Shown here: positions 1-6,864 of the stretch, in pieces
Layout: the number at the start of each line of letters is the position of its first letter
How positions within the stretch are numbered: position 1 is the first letter of the stretch
Assembly: GCA_025924435.1 (NCBI GenBank)
Contig: JAICIL010000150.1
Location: 1-10,264, forward strand
DNA length: 10,264 nt
Direction of reading: 5' to 3'
Source of the DNA: Chloroflexia bacterium
Lineage (GTDB): Bacteria > Chloroflexota > Chloroflexia > Thermomicrobiales > JALYUS01
Notes under the pieces: generated by a model
Told to the model about the DNA's origin: nothing
The model's input: the letters and a program-made list of their open reading frames with translations, nothing else
The model's database searches: none
Made by a program: the position numbers and the translations under genes

Positions 1-354
1 ATCGAGGGCGACGGCGGGCTGCTGATGGGCCTCTCGGCGCTACCGACCGTCGGCTTCCTCAAGCCGACGAACCTCGTCATCCTCATCCTCGACAACGGCA
101 CCTACGCGAGCACCGGCGGCCAGCCGACCGCCGCGACGACGACCGATTTCGCCGCCGTCGCGGCAGGGTGCGGCATCCACGGCGTCACGGCGGACGACGA
201 GGCGGGTTTCCGCGCCGCGCTCGCCGACGCGAGGCGAACGGACGGCCCGATGCTCGTCCGCATGATGATTGACCAGCGCAGTATCAAGACCCCCTACCTA
301 CTCGAAGACCCCGTCCTGCTCTCCGCGCCGTTCCGGAAGTTGGTGGGAGGGTAG
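1..354 (+). CDS. TPP-dependent decarboxylase, C-terminal part (sulfopyruvate/phosphonopyruvate decarboxylase beta-like); 5' end outside window
   Basis: The reading frame is open from base 1 and ends at TAG 352-354, so only the last 117 residues are seen. This is the C-terminal thiamine-pyrophosphate-binding domain: it begins with the GDG of the TPP/Mg motif (residues 3-5 of the visible part, IEGDGGLLMG) and continues to LDNGTYASTGGQPT, where the DN supplies the second half of that motif. The string YASTGGQPT is typical of the beta subunit of sulfopyruvate decarboxylase (ComE) and of phosphonopyruvate decarboxylase, which decarboxylate a 3-sulfo- or 3-phosphono-pyruvate to the aldehyde. Whether it is a separate beta subunit or the end of a single-chain enzyme depends on sequence to the left. 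It runs in the same direction as the VOC, SDR, M24 and FAD genes downstream and may belong to the same catabolic neighbourhood. Substrate assignment is uncertain; the TPP family call is firm. Confidence 0.85.
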   Translation: MEGDGGLLMGLSALPTVGFLKPTNLVILILDNGTYASTGGQPTAATTTDFAAVAAGCGIHGVTADDEAGFRAALADARRTDGPMLVRMMIDQRSIKTPYLLEDPVLLSAPFRKLVGG

Positions 355-393
355 GTCGCCGTGAAGGCACGGATGTTAAATTCCGTCCGGCGG

Positions 394-402
394 TGATACG
401 AT
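394..402 (+). promoter_or_regulatory. candidate extended -10 promoter for the REC-domain gene
   Basis: TGaTACGAT has the TGn plus TAnnAT layout of an extended -10 box, with an AT-rich TTAAAT at 376-381 as a poor, closely spaced -35 candidate. Transcription would begin near 409, which would exclude the ATG at 393 and fits a GTG start at 438. This is pattern reading only. Confidence 0.3.
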
Positions 403-437
403 GGCTGCGTCGGTTTCGCGCGATGGGGGGAGCGGCT

Positions 438-1028
438 GTGGCGGATGACCGCATGCGACACATCGAGGCGAACCTGCGGAGTATCGAAGGGGTGCGGAAG
501 AATGCGCTCGCCGCCGGTGACCATCGCAAGGCGGCGCGGGCGGAAGATCTGATCGTCCAGATGGAGCAGCAGATCGCATCGCTCGCGGCCCAGGCGATGC
601 AGCCGCGGGAGGGATCGGAGGAACCGGAGCAGTCCGAGCAATCCCAGATGGCGCGCCCGCACATCTTCGCGATCAACGGCGACCCGGACTTCCTCAACGT
701 CGTCCGCGCCCTCCTGCAGGACGAGCGCTACAATGTCACGACCACCAACTTCGTCCCCCGCACCTTCGACCAGATCGAGGCGCTCCAGCCGTCGCTCCTC
801 CTCGTTGATCTGACGATCGGCAAGAAGGCCGGCTGGGACTTGTTGGAGCGGCTCCACAAGGAGGCCAGCACCCGGCATATTCCGCTCATCGTCGTCTCCA
901 ATGACCGGGAGCTGCTCGACGAGGCGCGGCGGAATGCGGAGCGGTATGGCGGGAAGGACTTCATCGCCAAGCCGCTCGATCTCGACGAGTTGCTCGGCAC
1001 GATCCAGTCTTTGGTCGGCGATTCCTGA
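438..1028 (+). CDS. Response-regulator-like protein: N-terminal coiled coil plus C-terminal receiver (REC) domain
   Basis: GTG at 438 is chosen because GGGGGAG (426-432) lies 5 nt before it; ATG 393 has no ribosome-binding site and precedes a possible promoter. The product is 196 residues. Residues 6-53 are charged, helical and Q/E/L-rich (for example EDLIVQMEQQIASLAAQ), consistent with a coiled coil, followed by a Pro/Glu/Ser/Gln linker. Residues about 73-195 form a CheY-like fold: the phospho-acceptor Asp is D124 in LLLVDLTIG, the Thr/Ser switch is S154 in VVSND, and the invariant Lys is K178 in IAKPLDL. The acidic pair that binds Mg, normally DD or DE, reads N80-G81-D82 (FAINGDPD), so metal binding or phosphorylation may be altered. 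There is no DNA-binding output domain and no histidine kinase nearby, so it probably acts through protein contacts. The REC fold is well supported; the role is unknown. Confidence 0.82.
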   Translation: MADDRMRHIEANLRSIEGVRKNALAAGDHRKAARAEDLIVQMEQQIASLAAQAMQPREGSEEPEQSEQSQMARPHIFAINGDPDFLNVVRALLQDERYNVTTTNFVPRTFDQIEALQPSLLLVDLTIGKKAGWDLLERLHKEASTRHIPLIVVSNDRELLDEARRNAERYGGKDFIAKPLDLDELLGTIQSLVGDS

Positions 1029-1116
1029 TTCCCCTCATTGCGCGGCGCTCGTTGCTCATTGCTCCCCCGCGTGCGAGACTGACCGGAGCAAAAGTCCGTC
1101 GTGAGCAGGGGGAAGC

Positions 1117-1518
1117 ATGCGCATCAAGCGGTTGCAGCACGTCAGCATCGGCATCGAGGCGGGGCGGGAGGACGAGGCGCGCCGGTTCTACGGCGAGGCG
1201 TTGGGCCTCCGGGAGAAGCCGCGCCCGATGGGCCTGAAGGATCGCGCCCTGATCTGGTACGACATCGGCGAGGACGAGCACGAGATTCACCTGCTGCGCA
1301 CCGACCCGGCGGAACTCGGGCCGCCGCGCGCCGCCGACCATCTCTGCATCGAGGTGGACGACATCGCGGCCATGCGGGCGAATCTCGATGGCAAAGGCGT
1401 GCCGATCCGGGAGACGAGCGTCATTGACAACCGCCCGCGCTTCTTCGTCGAGGACCCGTTCGGCAACTCCATCGAACTCGTGCAGGTGACGGGCCGGTTC
1501 ACGCCGGTGGACGAATAG
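1117..1518 (+). CDS. VOC-family (glyoxalase/dioxygenase fold) metalloprotein
   Basis: This 133-residue protein starts at ATG 1117, four nt after the AGGGGGA at 1107-1113. It shows the two beta-alpha-beta-beta-beta modules of the vicinal oxygen chelate superfamily. Module 1 starts RLQHVSIGI and ends HEIHLL; module 2 starts ADHLCIEVDD and ends DPFGNSIELVQ. The four positions that normally hold the metal are filled by H8, H58, H75 and E120, so it should bind one divalent metal and is probably an active enzyme or a metal-dependent binding protein. The family covers glyoxalase I, methylmalonyl-CoA epimerase, extradiol dioxygenases and fosfomycin-type resistance proteins; nothing visible selects among them. 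The length fits a single-domain VOC protein that would dimerise. The short-chain dehydrogenase begins 9 nt after its stop, so the two are almost certainly co-transcribed and may act on the same substrate. Confidence 0.85.
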   Translation: MRIKRLQHVSIGIEAGREDEARRFYGEALGLREKPRPMGLKDRALIWYDIGEDEHEIHLLRTDPAELGPPRAADHLCIEVDDIAAMRANLDGKGVPIRETSVIDNRPRFFVEDPFGNSIELVQVTGRFTPVDE

Positions 1519-1527
1519 GGGGGCGCG

Positions 1528-2301
1528 ATGGCCGAAGGCAAATTGGGCGGTCAGGTCGCGATTGTCACGGGCGCGTCGAGCGGCATCGGGCGGGCGACGG
1601 CGTACGCGCTCGCGGCGGAGGGCGCGAAGGTCGCCATCGTCGCGCGCTCGGCGGATGCCATCAACGCGATGGCGGACGAGATCGTCGGCAAGGGCGGCGC
1701 GGCCCTCGCCTACGCCGCCGATGTCGCGGACGCCGCCGCTGTGGAGCGCTTCGTCACGAATGTCGTCCACGAGTGGGGGCGGATTGACCTGCTCTTCGCG
1801 AACGCGGGCGTTAACACCAAGCAGCGCAACTTGCACGACATCGCCACCGAGCAGTGGGACCATGTGATCGGCGTGAACCTGAACGGCGTCCTGTACTGCG
1901 TGCGGGCGGTGCTGCCCCCGATGCGCCGCCAGAAACAGGGCACGATTATCACGCTCGCCAGCATGGCGGGGCGGCACTCCGGCATCATGTCCGGCGTCGC
2001 GTACGGGGCGAGCAAGGCGGGCGCGGTCTCCCTCTCGCACAGCATCAACACGGAGGAGAAGATCAACGGCATCCGCGCCACGGTGATCCTGCCCGGCGAG
2101 GTCGCGACCCCGATCCTCGACCATCGCCCGAATCCGCCGAGCGCGGAAGCCCGCGCGACGATGCTCCAGCCGGAAGATGTCGCGGAGACGGTCGTCTTCA
2201 TCGCCGGGTTGCCGCACCGCGTGACGATTGACGAGTTGTGGATCACGCCCACCGTGCAGCGCGCCCGCATCGCGGGGGAAGACGCGCCGAAGGCGCAGTG
2301 A
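1528..2301 (+). CDS. Short-chain dehydrogenase/reductase (SDR, classical type)
   Basis: This is a 257-residue classical SDR with every core motif. The dinucleotide-binding TGASSGIG is at residues 14-21, an Asp (D65) sits at the adenine-ring position, and NAG is at 92-94. The catalytic Ser is S145 in ITLASMAG, the YxxxK pair is Y159 and K163 (AYGASKAG), and a PG turn follows at 189-190 (LPGEVATP). It should oxidise an alcohol or reduce a carbonyl with NAD(P); R40 after the second strand (VAIVARSA) mildly favours NADP. The C-terminal DELWITPTVQR ending resembles a common bacterial SDR subgroup, so the frame is intact to the end. A G-rich ribosome site (GGGGGGCG) lies in the 9-nt gap after the VOC gene, indicating one operon. 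The substrate is unknown. The gene is followed by a long hairpin element (from 2307) that may end or stabilise the transcript. Confidence 0.92.
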   Translation: MAEGKLGGQVAIVTGASSGIGRATAYALAAEGAKVAIVARSADAINAMADEIVGKGGAALAYAADVADAAAVERFVTNVVHEWGRIDLLFANAGVNTKQRNLHDIATEQWDHVIGVNLNGVLYCVRAVLPPMRRQKQGTIITLASMAGRHSGIMSGVAYGASKAGAVSLSHSINTEEKINGIRATVILPGEVATPILDHRPNPPSAEARATMLQPEDVAETVVFIAGLPHRVTIDELWITPTVQRARIAGEDAPKAQ

Positions 2302-2306
2302 AACGG

Positions 2307-2446
2307 AAACCGGGGAGAACCGCAGAGGACGCGGAGGTCGCAGAGGGCGCGGAGAGCGAAAAGAGAGTTGTTAGAGCGACGGGCGGAATTACTCTTTCTC
2401 TGCGTCTCTCTGCGCTCTCCGCGTCTCCGCGGTTTATCCCCGGTTT
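2307..2446. repeat. Hairpin repeat element, copy 1 (GCGGAG/GCAGAG units)
   Basis: The gap between the SDR and M24 genes is an imperfect long inverted repeat. The outermost arms AAACCGGGGA (2307-2316) and TCCCCGGTTT (2437-2446) are perfect complements. Inside, the left arm (about 2318-2360) is a run of near-9-nt units alternating GCAGAGGAC and GCGGAGGTC. The right arm (about 2392-2435) is the matching run of CTCTGCG/CTCCGCG units. It shares its layout and right end (GCGGTT, then CGGTTT) with three other elements at 3628, 4985 and 6865. The fold could act as mRNA stabiliser, processing site or weak terminator between two co-oriented genes. Confidence 0.8.
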
Positions 2447-2476
2447 CGTAGCCGGTTCTGTAGAGGAGTAATCGCG

Positions 2477-3628
2477 ATGCCACAGAGCGCGGCGCTCGCC
2501 GCCTTCAACCCGACGCCGGAGGAACTGGCGGAGAAGCGCCGCCGTATCCGCGCGCTCCTCGACGCCGAAGGGCTGGACGCGCTGCTCCTGACGCAGGAGT
2601 CGAGCGTCGCGTGGGTGACGGGCGGCGGCGCGACGCGCGTCTCGCTCAGCGGCGGCGCGGACGCGCTCGCGTCGGTGTTGGTGACGCGGGATGCGGAGTA
2701 TGTCCTCACGGATGCCATCGAAGCGCCTCGCATCGCGGCGGAGGAACTGCCGGAGCAGGGCGTCCACATGAAAGTGTATCCGTGGGAGCAGGGCCGCGCC
2801 GCCGACCGCGCCGCGATCATCAAGGAGATTGTTGGCGATGGGAAGATCGGCGCGGACGCGCCGGTCGCCGGGGTCGAATCCGTGCAAGTGGTGCGCGATG
2901 CGGTGGTGCGGCTGCGTTCCAGCCTGCTCGAACCGGAGATCGCGCGCTACCGCTGGCTCGCGCAGACCGCCGCGACCATCCTCGAAGCCGCCGCCCGCGC
3001 CGTCCGCCCCGGCATGACCGAGTTGCAGGTCGCCGCGTCGTATGTCGGGCCGTTGATGGCGTACGGCATCCAGGTGCCCGTCGCGCTCGTCGCGGCGGAC
3101 GGGCGGATTGATCGTTTCCGCCACCCGCTGCCGACGGAGAACATCGTGCAGCGGCGCGTCCTGCTCGTCGCGGGGGCGACCCGCTGGGGACTGAACGCGA
3201 GCGCGAGCCGCGCCGTCTCCTTCGGGCCGCTGCCGGACGACCTGCGCCAGAAGCAGCGGGGATGCGCGCTGGTGGACCTCGCCTTCACCGACGCGACGAA
3301 ACCGGGCGCGACGGCGGGCGATATCTTCGCGGCGGGCGCGAAGGCGTACGCGGACGCCGGATTCCCCGGCGAGTGGCGGCTGCACCACCAGGGCGGCGCG
3401 GCGGGCTACGCGGGCCGCGAGTGGACGATCACGCCCGGCGGCGCGGAGACGGTGCAGGAGGCGCAATCTTTCGCCTACAATCCCTCGATCACCGGCACGA
3501 AGAGCGAGGATACCTTCGTCCTCCGCCCCGACGGCACGGCGGATTTCCTCACGATCACCGGCCAGTGGCCCGCCGTCCCCGGCATCGAATCCTCCTACCC
3601 CCGCCCCGCCATCCTCGAAATCAGTTGA
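2477..3628 (+). CDS. M24 (Xaa-Pro peptidase/creatinase fold) family protein, metal site largely lost
   Basis: This 383-residue protein starts at ATG 2477, eight nt after GAGGAG (2463-2468). Residues about 15-150 form the N-terminal creatinase-type domain (EGLDALLLTQESSVAWVTGG); residues about 151-383 are the pita-bread M24 domain, recognisable from RHPLPT (215-220), HHQGG (303-307) and NPSITGTKSED (335-345). Active M24 enzymes hold two metals with Asp, Asp, His, Glu, Glu. Here the two-Asp region reads LLVAGATRWGLNASASRAV with no Asp, and the Glu of the usual E-P-G motif is N335. Only a His (H303 or H304) and E344 remain. I recall a known M24 subgroup with the same RHPLPT and NPSITGTKSED strings and the same losses, so this looks inherited rather than decayed. 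It is therefore probably not a dinuclear peptidase. The role may be binding or metal-free catalysis on an amino-acid-like compound; its FAD oxidoreductase neighbour fits that. Confidence 0.85.
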   Translation: MPQSAALAAFNPTPEELAEKRRRIRALLDAEGLDALLLTQESSVAWVTGGGATRVSLSGGADALASVLVTRDAEYVLTDAIEAPRIAAEELPEQGVHMKVYPWEQGRAADRAAIIKEIVGDGKIGADAPVAGVESVQVVRDAVVRLRSSLLEPEIARYRWLAQTAATILEAAARAVRPGMTELQVAASYVGPLMAYGIQVPVALVAADGRIDRFRHPLPTENIVQRRVLLVAGATRWGLNASASRAVSFGPLPDDLRQKQRGCALVDLAFTDATKPGATAGDIFAAGAKAYADAGFPGEWRLHHQGGAAGYAGREWTITPGGAETVQEAQSFAYNPSITGTKSEDTFVLRPDGTADFLTITGQWPAVPGIESSYPRPAILEIS

Positions 3629-3752
3629 AACCGGGGATTTGAACCGCGAAGGCGCGAAGGACGCGAAGAGGGAAAGGAGACGAAGAGAATGATGCATCTC
3701 CTTTTCTTCTGCTTCCTTCGCGTCCTTCGCGCCTTCGCGGTTCAATCGGTTT
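3628..3752. repeat. Hairpin repeat element, copy 2 (GCGAAG units), 30-bp perfect arms
   Basis: Starting on the last base of the M24 stop codon, this element has arms 3639-3668 and 3716-3745 that are perfect reverse complements over 30 bp. The 47-nt middle is partly able to pair as well (purine-rich left, pyrimidine-rich right). The left arm is GAACC followed by GCGAAGGC, GCGAAGGAC and GCGAAG units. The outer AAACCG (3628-3633) and CGGTTT (3747-3752) extend the symmetry. The 33 nt at 3639-3671 are identical to 6865-6897 in copy 4. It lies just before the ribosome site of the FAD oxidoreductase gene, so it would be in the intercistronic RNA. Confidence 0.88.
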
Positions 3753-3771
3753 TGCCTGATCGGAGATCATG

Positions 3772-4962
3772 ATGCGCGATGTGGCGGCGGATGTGGTGAT
3801 TATCGGGGGCGGGGTGAGCGGGGCGGCGGTGGCGCGGGAACTGACGCGGCGCGGGGTCGGCGTGGTGTTGGTCGAGCGCGGCGAGATCGGCTCCGGCACG
3901 ACGGGCAACGGCGGGGGCGGCATCATCCTCCAGACGAAGCGGCCCGGCCCGCATCTGACGCTGGGCTTGCGGAGCGCGCGACTGCTCCGCGAGATCGCCC
4001 CGGAACTGGGCGACATCGGCTACGCGATGAACGGCGCGCTCATCCTCTTGCCCGATGATGCGGCGGCGCGGACGCTGGAGCCGTTCCTCGCGGCGCAGCG
4101 GGCGGCGGGATTGCCCGTTGCGGTGCTGGATCGGGCCGAAACGCGGGATCTGGAACCGGCGCTGATGGGCGCGTACGCCGGGGCGACCTACCTGCCGCCG
4201 ATGGCGGACGGCATCACCGACGCGCACGTAGACCCTATCGCGCTCGCACGGGCGTACGCGCGGGCGGCGAGCGATGCCGGGGCGACGCTCCGCACCGGCA
4301 CGACCGTCACGGCGATCCGCACAACCGCCGGGCGGGTGACGGGCGTCGCCACGGACCGGGGCGAGATCGCGTGCGGCGCGGTCGTCAACGCGGCGGGCGT
4401 CTGGGCGCCGCGCGTCGCGGCGATGATCGGCGTTGATGTGCCGATCACGCCCCGGCGCGGCCAATGGCTGCGGACAACGCCCGGCGGCGCGCCGCCGGTC
4501 CACCGCCCGATCCTCGAAGCGGCCTATCTGCTGGCGAAGTTCGACCCGGCATACGGCGAGCAATCCCCCGATCCCTTCCTGCGGATGGGCGGCGCGCTCA
4601 CGCTGATGCCGCGATTGGACGGCGGCACGTTCGTCGGCAACTCGCGCGAGTTCGCGGGCTTCGACCCGACCCCGGACGCCGCGATGACGGACGCGATCCT
4701 GCGCCACGCCGCCGCCTTCATGCCGTCGCTCGCCAGTGCGCCCATCGCCACGCGCGGCGCGGGCTTGCGGCCCTCCACGCCGGACGGCCTGCCGATCCTC
4801 GGCCCGGTGGACGGCGTGGACGGCTTCATCATGGCGGCGGGGCACGAGGGGGACGGCGTCGCGCTCTCCGCGATCACCGGGCAACTGATCGCCGACTTCA
4901 TCGCAACTGGCGCGCGGGACGACCTCGCGCCCTTCCTGCTCTCCCGCTTCGTGGGAAAATAA
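3772..4962 (+). CDS. FAD-dependent oxidoreductase, DAO family (sarcosine/glycine/D-amino-acid oxidase-like)
   Basis: Two ATGs stand in tandem (3769, 3772). GGAG at 3762-3765 is 6 nt from the second and only 3 from the first, so 3772 is preferred (396 residues). The N-terminus is a Rossmann FAD fold: VVIIGGGVSGAAVA carries GxGxxG at residues 12-17, and the Glu ending strand 2 (VVLVERGE, E35) binds the ribose. The C-terminus carries RGAGLRPSTPDGLPILGP and AAGHEGDGVALSAITG, the DAO-family flavin-contacting end. There is no signal peptide or membrane segment, so the protein is cytoplasmic. The family oxidises the C-N bond of amino acids or N-methyl amines; the GHEGDGVALS form resembles sarcosine oxidase beta, HcnC and opine/proline oxidase-like subunits. 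Some of those work in hetero-oligomers with small partners, which are not seen here, so an independent oxidase or dehydrogenase is equally likely. The substrate is not determined. Confidence 0.9.
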   Translation: MRDVAADVVIIGGGVSGAAVARELTRRGVGVVLVERGEIGSGTTGNGGGGIILQTKRPGPHLTLGLRSARLLREIAPELGDIGYAMNGALILLPDDAAARTLEPFLAAQRAAGLPVAVLDRAETRDLEPALMGAYAGATYLPPMADGITDAHVDPIALARAYARAASDAGATLRTGTTVTAIRTTAGRVTGVATDRGEIACGAVVNAAGVWAPRVAAMIGVDVPITPRRGQWLRTTPGGAPPVHRPILEAAYLLAKFDPAYGEQSPDPFLRMGGALTLMPRLDGGTFVGNSREFAGFDPTPDAAMTDAILRHAAAFMPSLASAPIATRGAGLRPSTPDGLPILGPVDGVDGFIMAAGHEGDGVALSAITGQLIADFIATGARDDLAPFLLSRFVGK

Positions 4963-4984
4963 ATCGCCAATACTGCCCAAAGGG

Positions 4985-5072
4985 CACCCGCAAGGACGCC
5001 AAGAAGCGAAAGAGAGAAAGGATTTTTTGCCCTCTTTTCCCTCTTGGCGTCCTTGGCGGTTCAGCGGTTTTT
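4985..5072. repeat. Hairpin repeat element, copy 3 (GCCAAG units), in a convergent gap
   Basis: Between the ends of the FAD oxidoreductase (+) and the small minus-strand gene, CAAGGACGCCAAGA at 4991-5004 pairs perfectly with 5042-5055. The purine-rich (AAAGAGAG) and pyrimidine-rich (CTCTTTTCCC) middle can pair further. The loop has a run of six T (5023-5028). The right end GCGGTTCAGCGGTTTTT matches the right ends of copies 1, 2 and 4. The unit here is GCCAAG rather than GCGAAG, and both arms carry the change. Placed between converging genes, it could serve as a two-way transcription end. Confidence 0.78.
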
Positions 5073-5389
5073 CAGGCGACGAAGCGTTCGGGGGCGTTCT
5101 GCAGGTCGGTCGCGAACCGCCAGGCGTAGCGCTGTGTGCTGTCCGCCTGCGTGAGCGGGTGGGACATCGTCACAATGTCAATCGCCGCCTCGATGAGATG
5201 CAATGACAACGGCGTGATCGCCGCGCTTGGCACGATCCCGTCGCACCAGTCGCGCAGGAGTCGCCGCGAGAGGCCGGTGAGGTCCGGCACGCCGCTCGTG
5301 TTCGCCAGCGTGCCGACGAGATGGGAGAGGATGCGGGTCAGGAGGGCCGATGTGTATTCGACATCGGCGGTCGGTGCCAGTTGCGCCAT
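5072..5389 (-). CDS. Small hypothetical protein (105 aa), unrecognised
   Basis: The start is taken as the ATG at 5389 because GGGAG (5400-5396 on this strand) is 6 nt upstream; an in-frame ATG at 5419 lacks such a site. The product begins MAQLAPTADVEYTSALLTRI and is mostly helical, with alternating hydrophobic and charged residues, no signal peptide, no membrane segment and one Cys (in RDWCDG). I do not recognise a family. The C-terminal RYAWRFATDLQNAPERF looks like an amphipathic helix ending. It lies downstream of the nucleoside phosphorylase on the same strand after a 126-nt gap. It could be a co-transcribed accessory or a separate unit; no strong promoter is visible in that gap. Its stop codon touches hairpin copy 3. 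Coding status is supported by the well-placed ribosome site and sensible composition, not by homology. Confidence 0.6.
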   Translation of the reverse strand: MAQLAPTADVEYTSALLTRILSHLVGTLANTSGVPDLTGLSRRLLRDWCDGIVPSAAITPLSLHLIEAAIDIVTMSHPLTQADSTQRYAWRFATDLQNAPERFVA

Positions 5390-5515
5390 CGCGCGCTCCC
5401 TTTGCTGACGGAAATGCATTCCTTTTGGCAGATGACAATGTTGACGAGCGCTTCGTCGCACGTTCCGTGCCGAAACACTGGGAGGAAACTGACAGGCAAA
5501 CAGGAAATTGCGCGA

Positions 5516-6838
5516 TTACTGGGATGCGGTAATCGTGGCCTTGATGAGCGGCGGCACATCAACGGATTCGGCGCTGAACCGGTATCCCATGAGGGTCTCC
5601 GCTCGCACCGCCGCCGCCCGCGCCGCGTCCCGCGCGTGGATGTCGAAGAGGGGCGCGCCCCGCTCCACGCGCTCGCCGATCGTGGCGCGCAGGACGATGC
5701 CGACAGCGGGGTCAATCGCGTCGCCCTTGCGCTCGCGGCCCGCGCCGAGGCGCATCGCCGCCTGGCCGATGGCGAGCGGCGCAATGTCCGCGATGAAGCC
5801 GCTTTCCGGGGAAGGAACGGTTTGCACGACGGGCGCATGCGGCAGGCGGGACAGGTCTTCCAACGCGCGCCGGTCGCCACCTTGCGCCGCGACGACCGCC
5901 GCGAACGTCTCAAACGCCGCGCCGGAGGCGATGGCTTGCTCCGCCATTTTCATTCCCGCCGCTTCGTCGTCCGCTGCGCCGGTCATCACGAGCAGGAGCG
6001 CGGCCTCGTGGCGGGCGAGGGCGCGCAGATCGTCCGGGCCGCCGCCGCGCAGCGTCTCGACGGCCTCGATCACTTCCAGTGCGTTGCCGACCGCCCGACC
6101 GAGCGGCCGGTCCATGTCGGAGATGACGGCGACCGTCCGCTTGCCCGCGCCCGTACCGATCCGCACCATCGTCCGCGCGAGCGCCGTCGCGTCCGCCATC
6201 GTCTCCATGAACGCGCCGCGCCCGACCTTGACATCGAGGAGGATGGCGTCCGCGCCGATGGCGAGTTTCTTGGACATGATGCTGCTGGCGATCAGCGGGA
6301 TGCTCGGCACGGTGCCGGTCACGTCGCGCAGGGCGTAGAGTTTGCCGTCCGCCGGGGCGAGATCCGCCGATTGCCCGGCGATGACGAGGGCACACCGCCG
6401 CAGCACGTCCATGAATCGCGCGACGGTCAGTTCCGGGTTGAAGCCGGGGATGCTCTCCAATTTGTCCACCGTGCCGCCCGTGTGGCCGAGGCCGCGCCCG
6501 CTCATCTTCGCGACGGGCACGCCGCACGCCGCGACCACCGGCGCGACGACGAGCGTCGTCTTGTCCCCGACGCCGCCCGTCGAATGCTTGTCCGCGACCG
6601 GGCGACCGATGGAAGACAGGTCGAGCGTGTCGCCGGAGCGGGCCATCGCCAGCGTGAGCGCCGTCAGATCGTCCGGCGCGAGGCCGCGCCACAGCACGGC
6701 CATCAGCCACGCCGCCGCCTGGTAATCGGGGATCGCGCCCCGCGTAAACCCGGCGACGAGCGCCTCTACTGTCTCCGTACCGAGCGGCTCCCCCCGTCGC
6801 GTCCGCTCAATCGCCCGCACCATGCTGAACTCCGCCAT
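5516..6838 (-). CDS. deoA: Thymidine / pyrimidine-nucleoside phosphorylase
   Basis: This enzyme phosphorolyses thymidine or (deoxy)uridine to the free base and (deoxy)ribose-1-phosphate in cytoplasmic nucleoside salvage. The ATG at 6838 is preferred: AAGGGGG (6850-6844 on this strand) is 5 nt upstream, whereas ATG 6853 has none. From it the protein is 440 residues, the length I recall for E. coli DeoA, and the catalytic residues fall at the same numbers: H85 in DKHSTGG, R171 in YALRDVTG, S186 and K190 in IASSIMSKK. KHSTGGVGDKT is the phosphate-binding loop, and SGRGLGHTGGTVDKLE (113-128) is the family signature. The C-terminal part carries the alpha/beta domain up to GYRFSAE. The symbol could equally be pdp, since substrate range (thymidine only or also uridine) cannot be read with certainty. 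It is divergent from the MFS gene, with hairpin copy 4 in its probable leader. Confidence 0.95.
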   Translation of the reverse strand: MAEFSMVRAIERTRRGEPLGTETVEALVAGFTRGAIPDYQAAAWLMAVLWRGLAPDDLTALTLAMARSGDTLDLSSIGRPVADKHSTGGVGDKTTLVVAPVVAACGVPVAKMSGRGLGHTGGTVDKLESIPGFNPELTVARFMDVLRRCALVIAGQSADLAPADGKLYALRDVTGTVPSIPLIASSIMSKKLAIGADAILLDVKVGRGAFMETMADATALARTMVRIGTGAGKRTVAVISDMDRPLGRAVGNALEVIEAVETLRGGGPDDLRALARHEAALLLVMTGAADDEAAGMKMAEQAIASGAAFETFAAVVAAQGGDRRALEDLSRLPHAPVVQTVPSPESGFIADIAPLAIGQAAMRLGAGRERKGDAIDPAVGIVLRATIGERVERGAPLFDIHARDAARAAAVRAETLMGYRFSAESVDVPPLIKATITASQ

Positions 6839-6864
6839 CGCGGCCCCCTTCATAATTGAAAGAA

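Noticed and set aside
393..437. Upstream ATGs (393, 423) as start of the REC-domain protein
   Set aside because: No ribosome site before 393, and 393 overlaps a possible -10 box. GTG 438 has GGGGGAG at 5-nt spacing. The alternative cannot be fully excluded.
1029..1116. Possible hairpin from TGCTCATTGCTCCCCC and GTGAGCAGGGGG before the VOC gene
   Set aside because: Pairing is broken and short, and the G-rich part is explained as the Shine-Dalgarno region. No regulatory RNA class matches.
961..2217. 418-codon minus-strand frame opposite the VOC and SDR genes
   Set aside because: Spans two unrelated real genes and their gap, has Arg-rich composition and no motif.
2318..2435. CRISPR array suggested by regularly spaced short units
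   Set aside because: Units are about 9 nt, directly abutting and arranged as inverted arms, with no 20-40 nt spacers and no cas genes.
2243..3745. 500-codon open frame on the minus strand across the M24 gene and both neighbouring repeats
   Set aside because: Its translation is Arg/Ala/Gly-rich low-complexity and runs through two hairpin elements. It is opposite a gene with clear M24 motifs, so it is a high-GC antisense shadow.
5390..5515. Terminator or separate promoter between the nucleoside phosphorylase and the 105-residue gene
   Set aside because: Only a 5-bp stem (GCACG/CGTGC) with no T run and no convincing -35/-10 pair is visible.
5321..6859. 512-codon plus-strand open frame opposite the nucleoside phosphorylase
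   Set aside because: Composition is Arg/His/Asp-rich with no family resemblance. The minus strand encodes a complete DeoA with all catalytic residues.
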